Assembly: GCA_014729055.1 (NCBI GenBank)
Contig: WJKO01000845.1
Location: 1 to 5,598, forward strand
Origin: Promethearchaeota archaeon
GTDB taxonomy: Archaea > Asgardarchaeota > Lokiarchaeia > Sigyniarchaeales > Promethearchaeaceae
Direction: 5' to 3'
Length of the DNA stretch: 5,598 nt
Positions 1-5,598 of this stretch are shown here, one piece after another (within the stretch, counting starts at the first letter, position 1; each line of letters begins with the position of its first letter). A program made the position numbers and the translations under genes. Below the pieces are notes generated by a model, which was given only the letters and a program-made list of their open reading frames with translations, ran no database searches and was not told where the DNA came from.

Positions 1-955
1 CGTTTCCGCCCCCTTGCTCTTGAAATTGCTGTATTATTTGGTCTTTCTGCTCACACTCTTGAATTTTCATTTGCAAGTTCGCGGATAATTCTTCAACGTA
101 TTGTCTTGTAGAATTGGCGATTTCCGTATTTTGTGCCTGTAATTGTTGAATTATCATATCTTTCTGTTGGAGATCTTGTATTTTTTCCTGCAATGACCTT
201 GAGAGATCTTGTACGTAATCTTGAGTCGATGTTTTTACACCTTCCATTTGTTTTTCCAGATTCTTTTTCTGTTCTTCAACTTGACGGATTTTTTCGTAGA
301 GTAATTCCCTTGCAGCTTCGTTTTCCTCGTTGTCAGCTATTTCTCCTTCTAAGGCTTTAAACTTTTTCTGTAGATCCGCTAGTAGCTGTTCTTGTTCGCT
401 AACTTTTTCCAATTCTCTTAGGTACTGTTTTTGATCATCCTCAAGATAATCTTGAATTTCTTTTTCATATGCTGCTGCCGTTTCTTTACTCTTATCGTTT
501 AAATCGAGCCGTTCATCTATTTTTCGATGTATATATTCAAACAATTCTTCAGGTATAGTTAAGGTTCCTGAATCAATAAGTTTTGAAATAATATACGTAC
601 TTTGAGGGATGCTATCATTATCAAGGATCATCCGTGAAGCGATCTTTATTACAACAGAGATATATTCCGGCGCATCTACCTTTGTCGGCAAGACTAAACA
701 TATGATTTTATTTGGAATACCAATAAATTCTCCAGATTCATCTGATCCGCTATAAAATGAACAAAATACAAATTCTCTTCCTTTTATTTTCATTTCTCCT
801 GTTGCCAAACTAGGATAACTTGCGTCCTCTCCGTGTGCATTAAAGATTTCGATGCAGACTTTAGGTGGGATCTCGAAAGTAACGTCGGGACCCGTATATT
901 CCATCATTACCATTGGTTTTATGTTAATACTAGCTAATGCAAATTGATCAACCAT
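1..955 (-). CDS. Coiled-coil protein with unrecognised N-terminal domain, 3' end cut by window edge
   Basis: The frame is open from the ATG at 955-953 to the left edge with no stop, giving 318 complete codons; the C-terminus is missing. I do not recognise the family. Residues 1-140 look globular, with alternating hydrophobic strands (around 5-12, 25-38, 55-68 and 83-90) and a helix near 97-111. A longin- or roadblock-like alpha/beta fold is possible but unproven. Residues 145-318 are almost free of Gly and Pro and rich in Gln, Glu, Lys and Leu, as in a long coiled coil. The last 76 visible residues are two 39-residue repeats (243-281 and 282 onward) sharing K-I-Q, Q-K-D and I-I-Q-Q motifs. 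No signal peptide or membrane segment is visible, so the protein is probably cytoplasmic. The start is supported by AGAGGA 7 bases upstream; Met15, Met17 and Met18 lack such a site. The gene lies 80 bases downstream of the 734-residue surface protein gene on the same strand. A structural or scaffolding role is inference. Confidence 0.9.
   Translation of the reverse strand, partial: MVDQFALASINIKPMVMMEYTGPDVTFEIPPKVCIEIFNAHGEDASYPSLATGEMKIKGREFVFCSFYSGSDESGEFIGIPNKIICLVLPTKVDAPEYISVVIKIASRMILDNDSIPQSTYIISKLIDSGTLTIPEELFEYIHRKIDERLDLNDKSKETAAAYEKEIQDYLEDDQKQYLRELEKVSEQEQLLADLQKKFKALEGEIADNEENEAARELLYEKIRQVEEQKKNLEKQMEGVKTSTQDYVQDLSRSLQEKIQDLQQKDMIIQQLQAQNTEIANSTRQYVEELSANLQMKIQECEQKDQIIQQFQEQGGGN
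2..112 (-). repeat. 39-residue coiled-coil repeat, unit 2, cut by window edge
   Basis: This encodes residues 282-318, beginning S-T-R-Q-Y-V and containing LQMKIQECEQKDQIIQQ. It aligns with unit 1 without gaps; 37 of the 39 expected residues are visible. It differs from unit 1 near its end, where Q-E-Q-G-G-G-N replaces Q-A-Q-N-T-E-I. The glycine triplet may mark the end of the repeat array or a hinge. Whether further units follow cannot be seen. Confidence 0.7.
113..229 (-). repeat. 39-residue coiled-coil repeat, unit 1
   Basis: This encodes residues 243-281 of the coiled-coil protein, beginning S-T-Q-D-Y-V and containing LQEKIQDLQQKDMIIQQ. The next unit starts exactly 117 bases later on the minus strand. 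A period of 39 is not a multiple of 7 but equals four heptads plus one 11-residue hendecad, which a coiled coil can accommodate. A weaker, more diverged relative (LYEKIRQVEEQ, about residues 219-229) may precede it. Confidence 0.75.
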
Positions 956-1035
956 AAAAAATTCCTCTTTTCTTCTTAAATAAAATACAATTATCTTAAG
1001 TTCATTATTATTTTTTTCTTTTTTTCAAATTATTT
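956..1035 (-). other. Intergenic spacer between second surface gene and coiled-coil gene
   Basis: This 80-base AT-rich gap holds the Shine-Dalgarno site near its end and purine-rich sequence on the transcribed-sense strand, including A runs opposite the T runs at 1010-1025. There is no T-rich terminator for minus-strand transcription, so read-through from the surface genes into the coiled-coil gene is possible. A TATA-like ATTTTATTTAA (976-986) lies too close to the ATG to place the Shine-Dalgarno site within the transcript, so I do not call a promoter here. Confidence 0.5.
963..968 (-). promoter_or_regulatory. Shine-Dalgarno site of the coiled-coil gene
   Basis: On the minus strand AGAGGA ends 7 bases before the ATG at 955, a normal spacing for pairing with the CCUCC-type 16S rRNA 3' end. 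It fixes the start codon. The two surface protein genes in this window have no comparable site. Confidence 0.65.
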
Positions 1036-3240
1036 TCAATTTGTTATGTTATTTGAGTTATCTTTGTGTGATTTTTCCTCTTCAATAATATGAATTTCTT
1101 CCGACTTTTTTTGACTTTGACCGATATTTCTAAGAATTCGATTATTATACCATTTCCAAAATACAATTCCACCAACAGAACTTAAACCTATTAGAAGGAA
1201 CATAATTATAAGAGGATTAGGTTTAAAGTGCCGTATTTCAAAATAGTTTTGGTACATTTCGTAACTGGTTAGTGGTTGATTTCCAGACTTAGCTACAATT
1301 TTAAGCGAATAAGTTTTACGCTCTGGAATGTTGGATATATCCCAAGTATATTTAGTATCAGTTAAGTTAGATGCTATTAGGATCCAGTTAAGACCATCAT
1401 TATATGAATAGAATATATCGTAAGTTAAACTTCTTTTTTGAGGATCAATGGCTGGCAACCATTCAATCATTATTTCATCATTAAAAACACGTCGTCCTTT
1501 GAAGGGGATCAACCAAGGAGGTATAACATCATTCACTATTGCAAAAACAGAATTAGTCACATTAGAAGATTCCAATCCATCAGGGGTGATTGCAGTGATC
1601 TTGATTAATACATTGCAGCTGTTTTCGGTTTGTTTTTTTGTATCAAATAAGAACTCGGATTCGGATAACTCTTTCCAATCTATAAATAACCATTGATCTC
1701 CACCATCGTAAGATATTTGCACAGTATAATTAACTGGAAACCCCAACGGATCTATAACATCTTCCCAATCAACTAAATATTCACCATATATTACCTCACC
1801 ACCAATAGGACAGATTAATTGAGGAGAGGGTAAATAGTTATGAACAATAATATCATATTCTGTAACAAAATCAGAATAAAAATCTTCAGTACTATTTGCT
1901 CTAATTCTAATTCGATAATTTAATCCATCATCCAAACTATTTGTGTTCCAGACATGAGATAAACTAGCCATATAGTCGGAGTCTCGAATCCAAGTTTCAC
2001 CAGCGTTATCAGAATACCAAAAAGAATAGGTTATATCTCTACTAAAAAAGTCCAAAGAAGAATTCCATTCAATTAACTGCTCTCCTTTTACAGTAAAACC
2101 ATATAAAGGCGGCCATAATTCAGTAGTAATTAATAAGGGTTTAGTTATAAAACTAAATGGACAGCAATCATGAGGATCTGTGTGCGGGAACTCATCAAAA
2201 AATACAATCTCAGATCCAATCTTATAATTTGTATCAACAATTCCATCCTCATCAGTATCAGGTTCAACTAGATCGAACCAGAAATTGTGTTTAAAAATAG
2301 CTTCAATATCTTGGGTAGCGACTTGATCTCCAAATCCCACATGATATTGCTCGTGGTTATTTTCTACGAAATTGTTAAAGGTTATATTAAAATTTTGTCC
2401 GTCTCCAGCAATCGCATAATTTGTGTTATTATAAAAAGTATTATTGGCGATGGTACCATTTTCAGCACCAAGTTCAATACCAAGTTGTCCATTGTGTACT
2501 ATTGCATTATATGATAGGTTATAATTTGGACTGGCGGTTTGAATATCAATTCCCGTATATGTGTTATTACAAATATAATTTCCATAAATAAGAAAATCTG
2601 GACATGCCCCTAGTTCTATTCCGTCATTATAATTGTCATAGATAGAATTGTTTATTATTGATTGATTAGCGCAATCTCTGATCTTTATGCAAGCATCGTT
2701 TCCCTTATTTTCATATAATATATTCTTTTGTATTGTTATATTTTGGTAAGAATTTTCAACCAGCAAAGCGGAGACTCCATTTGCCAATGCATTATGATAT
2801 AATGTGTTATTTATAACAAGAACATCTGACGAACTATCGATCCTAATGCTTTGGGCAATACAATCATGAATTGTGCAATTTTTTATTGTTGCATTTACTA
2901 CATTATGGAACAATATGCCTTGTTCTGCTCCAACGACTAGACAATCTTCAATTCTGAAATGCTTGGTTGTATCATGGACATAAATAGCATTTCCCGTTGT
3001 TATTGTGATATTGTAATTTTCAATAATATAAGGGTCATTAATATCACCCGTACCTCCACCGTTCGCAGCAATCGCCAATTCCGCATCATTTGACACTTCA
3101 ATGGGTGCATGTTCTATATAAGAAGAATCTGGAAAATTAGATCTATTGAAATCATTGAAAATACTTAAAGGGGAAATAGTACAATTAAAAAGTATTACAA
3201 TTAAAAAGTAAAAGTAATGAAATGTTCTACAACGCTTCAT
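1036..3240 (-). CDS. Membrane-anchored surface protein: beta-helix, three Ig/FN3-like domains, C-terminal TM (paralogue 2)
   Basis: This 734-residue protein is probably anchored in the cell membrane with most of its mass outside. Residues 1-20 are a signal peptide (basic start, hydrophobic 9-19). A cap at 41-80 carries GGGTGDINDPYIIENYNIT. Residues about 80-318 are a right-handed parallel beta-helix with G-I-x-L and I-x-N-N-T-x-Y-x-N turns every 22-24 residues. Residues 318-341 are a NosD-type closing segment (NFWFD, then DTDEDGIVD). Three Ig/FN3-like domains follow at about 367-468, 470-570 and 572-670, with Y-S-x-N-x-G-x-x-W motifs. The membrane helix is 676-695, and the 39-residue tail is mixed acidic and basic. 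I count about 20 extracellular sequons. No catalytic residues of pectate lyases or other enzymes stand out, so adhesion or surface structure is inference. The gene begins 6 bases after the stop of its paralogue and has no Shine-Dalgarno site, which suggests coupled translation. Cys20 lies in the signal region, but the preceding L-F-N is a poor lipobox. Confidence 0.93.
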   Translation of the reverse strand: MKRCRTFHYFYFLIVILFNCTISPLSIFNDFNRSNFPDSSYIEHAPIEVSNDAELAIAANGGGTGDINDPYIIENYNITITTGNAIYVHDTTKHFRIEDCLVVGAEQGILFHNVVNATIKNCTIHDCIAQSIRIDSSSDVLVINNTLYHNALANGVSALLVENSYQNITIQKNILYENKGNDACIKIRDCANQSIINNSIYDNYNDGIELGACPDFLIYGNYICNNTYTGIDIQTASPNYNLSYNAIVHNGQLGIELGAENGTIANNTFYNNTNYAIAGDGQNFNITFNNFVENNHEQYHVGFGDQVATQDIEAIFKHNFWFDLVEPDTDEDGIVDTNYKIGSEIVFFDEFPHTDPHDCCPFSFITKPLLITTELWPPLYGFTVKGEQLIEWNSSLDFFSRDITYSFWYSDNAGETWIRDSDYMASLSHVWNTNSLDDGLNYRIRIRANSTEDFYSDFVTEYDIIVHNYLPSPQLICPIGGEVIYGEYLVDWEDVIDPLGFPVNYTVQISYDGGDQWLFIDWKELSESEFLFDTKKQTENSCNVLIKITAITPDGLESSNVTNSVFAIVNDVIPPWLIPFKGRRVFNDEIMIEWLPAIDPQKRSLTYDIFYSYNDGLNWILIASNLTDTKYTWDISNIPERKTYSLKIVAKSGNQPLTSYEMYQNYFEIRHFKPNPLIIMFLLIGLSSVGGIVFWKWYNNRILRNIGQSQKKSEEIHIIEEEKSHKDNSNNITN
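2941..3120 (-). repeat. Paralogous cap block, copy in 734-residue gene
   Basis: This 180-base block aligns without gaps to 5224-5403; I count about 148 of 180 identical bases by hand. It encodes residues 41-100, of which 52 of 60 match the paralogue. It contains a 44-base stretch (2987-3030) with one mismatch, including 30 consecutive identical bases (3001-3030). Confidence 0.8.
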
Positions 3241-3246
3241 TTGTAA
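3241..3246 (-). other. Six-base junction between the two surface protein genes
   Basis: Only six bases separate the TAA stop (3249-3247) of the 770-residue gene from the ATG (3240-3238) of the 734-residue gene. The preceding minus-strand sequence is A-rich and contains no GGAG-like motif. Co-transcription is nearly certain, and ribosome re-initiation or coupling is the simplest explanation for translation of the second gene. Confidence 0.7.
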
Positions 3247-5559
3247 TTAGTTTTGTTTTTTATGCTTTTTATTGGTTTCGCTAGGTTGTTCAGTTAATTT
3301 CTTGGAAGTGGGATCAATTTTCTCTATTTTACAATTATTCATTTCTTTTTTATCTTCAACAAAAGATTTACTTGGAAAAGGACGGATCTTATCAAGAACT
3401 CTCTTTTTATATAGTTTTAGAAAAGTAAATGCTAATGTTGCAGTTACAGCAAGAATAAGAATAATACGAATAAATATATTATCTCCCTTGTCTTCCTCTG
3501 ACACCACATATATTCCAGAACTTTCGTACATAGTGATTTCTGCATTATCGATCATAGTTGAGACTTTTACGATTAGATTATTGTACGTGGGATTGACTTG
3601 TTGAAGACTCCACGTGTATTGTGATTCCGTCAAACCTGATGTAATTAAAATCCAATTATAACCGTAATTGGGGGAATAATAGAGATCATAGGTAATCGGT
3701 CTTTCTTGTACATCAACAGAATCTCGCCAATTAAGATTAATGGTATCATCATAAGAATATCTACCTTCGAAATTGGTTAGTATTTCGGGCATAGAGACTT
3801 CATTAATCACCGTAATATAACCAGAAAGCGCTGACGAAACAAGCCCATCAGAGCACTCAACGGTAATATTTAATTTTATTTCAGAAGAATTCGTAATCCA
3901 TTCTGTATGCCAAAGAGCCTGCGATATTGAAGCCTCCCCTATCTCGATTGTATGTTCGATGGGCGGGTCATCTTGATAATCTATAAAGGATAATATATAA
4001 GTAATTTCCAAACCCAGATGTTCTATTACTGGGTCCGTAACATTTTCCCAATCAACAATAAACGAGCCCCAGAGCAGCTCACCTCCGGAACAATTTATAA
4101 AGACGGGATTCATCAAATTATTATGGATACAAAAATCTAATTGAGGACAGAATGAGGTTTCCAGACCAGAGGTGCTATTTGATACTATTTTTATAAGATA
4201 TTCTATTCCGTCTTCATGTTGAGTTGTATCCCAAACATATGACGTTTCAGATATATAATCTGAAAGTATATACCAATCTGATCCATTGTTGTCAGAATAC
4301 CACACCCTATAAGTTACGTCAGATCCCCAAGAATCATAAGAATTATTCCATTCAATTGTGTGGGAATTTTTTATTGGAAGCCCATAGAAAAACCAATCAT
4401 TATTTATTAAAAGTGGTCTCGTAAGAATATGGATTAATCCATAGTTATATGGCTTCACTTTTGCAAATGAATCTTGATTTAATGAATCAATATGTCTTGG
4501 AATGTCGACAATATCATCTTCATTCTCGTCTGGAGCAAGGTGGTCATGCCAAAAATTATATTCAAAAATATAAGTAGATGCATCTTTGATTTCAATCTGT
4601 TGACCATACGGGGGTTCGACATCATCATTGTGGTAGAAGTTCTCAATTAGATTATTATAAGATATATTCAAGAAATTAAATATTCCAATTATTCGAATCC
4701 CTTTCTGGCTGTTATTGTAAATTGTGTTATGTGTAATATTACAATAGTCGGCACCCATATTTATTCCGTGTATTTCGTTATTGAATATAGCGTTATGAGT
4801 AATATTGTAGTAATTACTGGCTTCTAAATTAATGCCAGTTCCTGAATTATTGTAAAAAGTATTATTATGTATTCTCCCTTGATTGGCATTTCCAAATTCC
4901 AATCCATTACACAAATTATCTCGGACCATATTTTCTATAAACGTATTATTGACGCAATCACGAAACTTTACACAAGCGTCAAGTCCATTGTTAAGATAGA
5001 GCGTATTATTTTGCACTGTCGAATTTTCTACCAATTCAACTAATATTGCTGCTGCGCCCGTGTTAATCGAACAATTAAAAATCGTATTATTCCTAATTTG
5101 CACATTATCTGAGTTTGTGGAAACTCTGATTGCCGGTGCTTTACAGCTTGAAATAGTTGTATTTTGTATAGTACCATTGGTCGCGGAATCTAATAATATG
5201 CCTTGATCTCCACCCTCAATAAAACAATCTTTAATCTTAAAATGTTTAGTTGTATCATGGATATAAATTGCATTTCCCGTTGCTATTGTGATATTGTAAT
5301 TTTCAATAATATATGGATCATTAATGTCCCCAGTCCCCCCTCCGTTTGCAGCGCTGGCTAATTCTGCATCATTTGTAATCTCGATAGCGGCATGTTCAAT
5401 ATAATTCGCTTGTAAATAATTAGGGATAGTATCATACTGATTTGGGTCTTTAGCGCTATCGTTAATAGCATTACCAGTAAGATGATTTTCTACTAAATTT
5501 AACGGAGAACCAATTAAAAAAATTAACAAAAAAGCTATCCAAAAATTAATCTTACGCAT
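3247..5559 (-). CDS. Membrane-anchored surface protein: beta-helix, three Ig/FN3-like domains, C-terminal TM (paralogue 1)
   Basis: This 770-residue protein has the same plan as its downstream neighbour. Residues 1-18 are a signal peptide (MRK, then hydrophobic 6-17), and 19-52 a low-complexity linker. The cap at 53-92 is nearly identical to that of the paralogue. The parallel beta-helix of about ten PbH1 coils spans about 92-335, and the NosD-type closing segment 335-354 reads NFWHDHLAPDENEDDIVD. Three Ig/FN3-like domains lie at about 379-480, 483-586 and 588-686; the first and third carry Y-S-x-N-x-G-x-x-W. The transmembrane helix is about 695-717, followed by a 53-residue lysine-rich tail that is longer and more basic than that of the paralogue. 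I count about 22 N-x-S/T sequons, none in the third Ig-like domain. The family is PbH1/NosD-like beta-helix, as found in many archaeal cell-surface proteins; the ligand is unknown. It is the first gene of the apparent operon, with a TATA/BRE-like element just upstream and no Shine-Dalgarno site, consistent with leaderless initiation. Confidence 0.94.
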   Translation of the reverse strand: MRKINFWIAFLLIFLIGSPLNLVENHLTGNAINDSAKDPNQYDTIPNYLQANYIEHAAIEITNDAELASAANGGGTGDINDPYIIENYNITIATGNAIYIHDTTKHFKIKDCFIEGGDQGILLDSATNGTIQNTTISSCKAPAIRVSTNSDNVQIRNNTIFNCSINTGAAAILVELVENSTVQNNTLYLNNGLDACVKFRDCVNNTFIENMVRDNLCNGLEFGNANQGRIHNNTFYNNSGTGINLEASNYYNITHNAIFNNEIHGINMGADYCNITHNTIYNNSQKGIRIIGIFNFLNISYNNLIENFYHNDDVEPPYGQQIEIKDASTYIFEYNFWHDHLAPDENEDDIVDIPRHIDSLNQDSFAKVKPYNYGLIHILTRPLLINNDWFFYGLPIKNSHTIEWNNSYDSWGSDVTYRVWYSDNNGSDWYILSDYISETSYVWDTTQHEDGIEYLIKIVSNSTSGLETSFCPQLDFCIHNNLMNPVFINCSGGELLWGSFIVDWENVTDPVIEHLGLEITYILSFIDYQDDPPIEHTIEIGEASISQALWHTEWITNSSEIKLNITVECSDGLVSSALSGYITVINEVSMPEILTNFEGRYSYDDTINLNWRDSVDVQERPITYDLYYSPNYGYNWILITSGLTESQYTWSLQQVNPTYNNLIVKVSTMIDNAEITMYESSGIYVVSEEDKGDNIFIRIILILAVTATLAFTFLKLYKKRVLDKIRPFPSKSFVEDKKEMNNCKIEKIDPTSKKLTEQPSETNKKHKKQN
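5224..5403 (-). repeat. Paralogous cap block, copy in 770-residue gene
   Basis: This is the partner of the block at 2941-3120, in the same orientation, 2283 bases apart. It encodes residues 53-112. The near-identical core is 5270-5313, with 30 identical bases at 5284-5313. It is a trace of gene duplication, not a mobile element: no terminal repeats or target duplications flank it. Confidence 0.8.
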
Positions 5560-5581
5560 AATTAATCTGATCTAAACTCAA

Positions 5582-5597
5582 TTAATTAAAATTTTCG
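5582..5597 (-). promoter_or_regulatory. Possible archaeal BRE/TATA promoter of the surface protein operon
   Basis: On the minus strand CGAAAA (5597-5592) is followed directly by TTTTAATTAA (5591-5582), resembling an archaeal BRE plus TATA box. The TATA centre lies about 27 bases before the ATG at 5559, which would put transcription initiation at or very near the start codon. This fits the absence of a Shine-Dalgarno sequence there. The region is AT-rich throughout, so a chance match is possible, and the window ends here. Confidence 0.35.
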
Positions 5598-5598
5598 A

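Noticed and set aside
133..360. Plus-strand open frame of 75 codons
   Set aside because: It lies entirely opposite the coiled-coil coding region, whose repeat pattern, composition and Shine-Dalgarno site support the minus strand; the plus-strand product is a hydrophobic shadow.
976..986. TATA-like ATTTTATTTAA before the coiled-coil gene
   Set aside because: About 26 bases before the ATG, it would start the transcript at the codon itself and exclude the good Shine-Dalgarno site. In such AT-rich DNA a chance match is more likely.
1010..1025. T-rich run that could be a terminator
   Set aside because: The T run is on the plus strand, where no gene ends. For the minus-strand genes it reads as an A run and cannot act as a U-tract terminator.
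1448..2514. Plus-strand open frames at 1448-1696 and 2287-2514
   Set aside because: Both are antisense to well-supported domains of the 734-residue protein, with no initiation signal and no recognisable product.
2400..3000. Short recurring AT-rich words (such as gtgttat and ttattata) that suggest a CRISPR or satellite array
   Set aside because: They are the codons of repeated Asn-Asn-Thr and Ile-Tyr-Asn turns in the beta-helix. Spacing follows the 22-24 residue coil period and the copies are not conserved as DNA.
3181..3240. Lipoprotein signal at Cys20 of the 734-residue protein
   Set aside because: The preceding residues L-F-N do not fit a lipobox, which needs a small residue just before the cysteine, and the protein already has a C-terminal membrane anchor.
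3272..3604. Plus-strand open frame of 110 codons
   Set aside because: It is antisense to the membrane helix and tail of the 770-residue protein and has no Shine-Dalgarno site or recognisable domain. Its hydrophobic stretches arise from reading AT-rich membrane-helix DNA backwards.
4224..4424. Plus-strand open frame of 66 codons
   Set aside because: It lies antisense to the first Ig-like domain of the 770-residue protein and has no independent support.

Overview
The window is AT-rich and carries three genes, all on the minus strand and read from right to left: a large surface protein (start at 5559), a second large surface protein (start at 3240), and a coiled-coil protein (start at 955) whose 3' end lies beyond the left edge. 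There are no RNA genes, insertion sequences or CRISPR arrays, and no gene-free stretch longer than about 80 bases.

The two large proteins (770 and 734 residues) are full-length tandem paralogues with the same plan. Each has an N-terminal signal peptide, a short cap containing the motif GTGDINDPYIIENYNIT, a right-handed parallel beta-helix (PbH1/NosD type), a NosD-style closing segment with an Asp-rich loop, three Ig/fibronectin-III-like beta-sandwich domains, one C-terminal transmembrane helix and a cytoplasmic tail. Both are packed with N-x-S/T sequons. This plan, the AT-rich DNA, the archaeal-looking promoter and the large coiled-coil neighbour best fit an archaeon, most likely an Asgard (Lokiarchaeia-like) genome. 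That assignment is inference from family resemblance; no marker gene is present.

The third gene encodes an unrecognised globular N-terminal domain of about 140 residues followed by a long Gln/Glu/Lys-rich coiled coil. The coiled coil ends in 39-residue tandem repeats that are still running at the window edge. It has no signal peptide, so it is probably cytoplasmic.

The two surface genes are separated by only 6 bases and are almost certainly co-transcribed. The coiled-coil gene follows after 80 bases, has the only clear Shine-Dalgarno sequence of the three, and shows no terminator before it, so it may belong to the same transcript. A working idea is a pair of related, glycosylated, membrane-anchored surface adhesins or scaffold proteins with a cytoplasmic coiled-coil partner. 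No catalytic site is recognisable, and the biochemical role stays unknown. The most notable sequence-level signal is a 44-base near-identical block shared by the two paralogues. Within it, ten consecutive codons are identical at every position, while the adjoining ten codons differ synonymously at eight.
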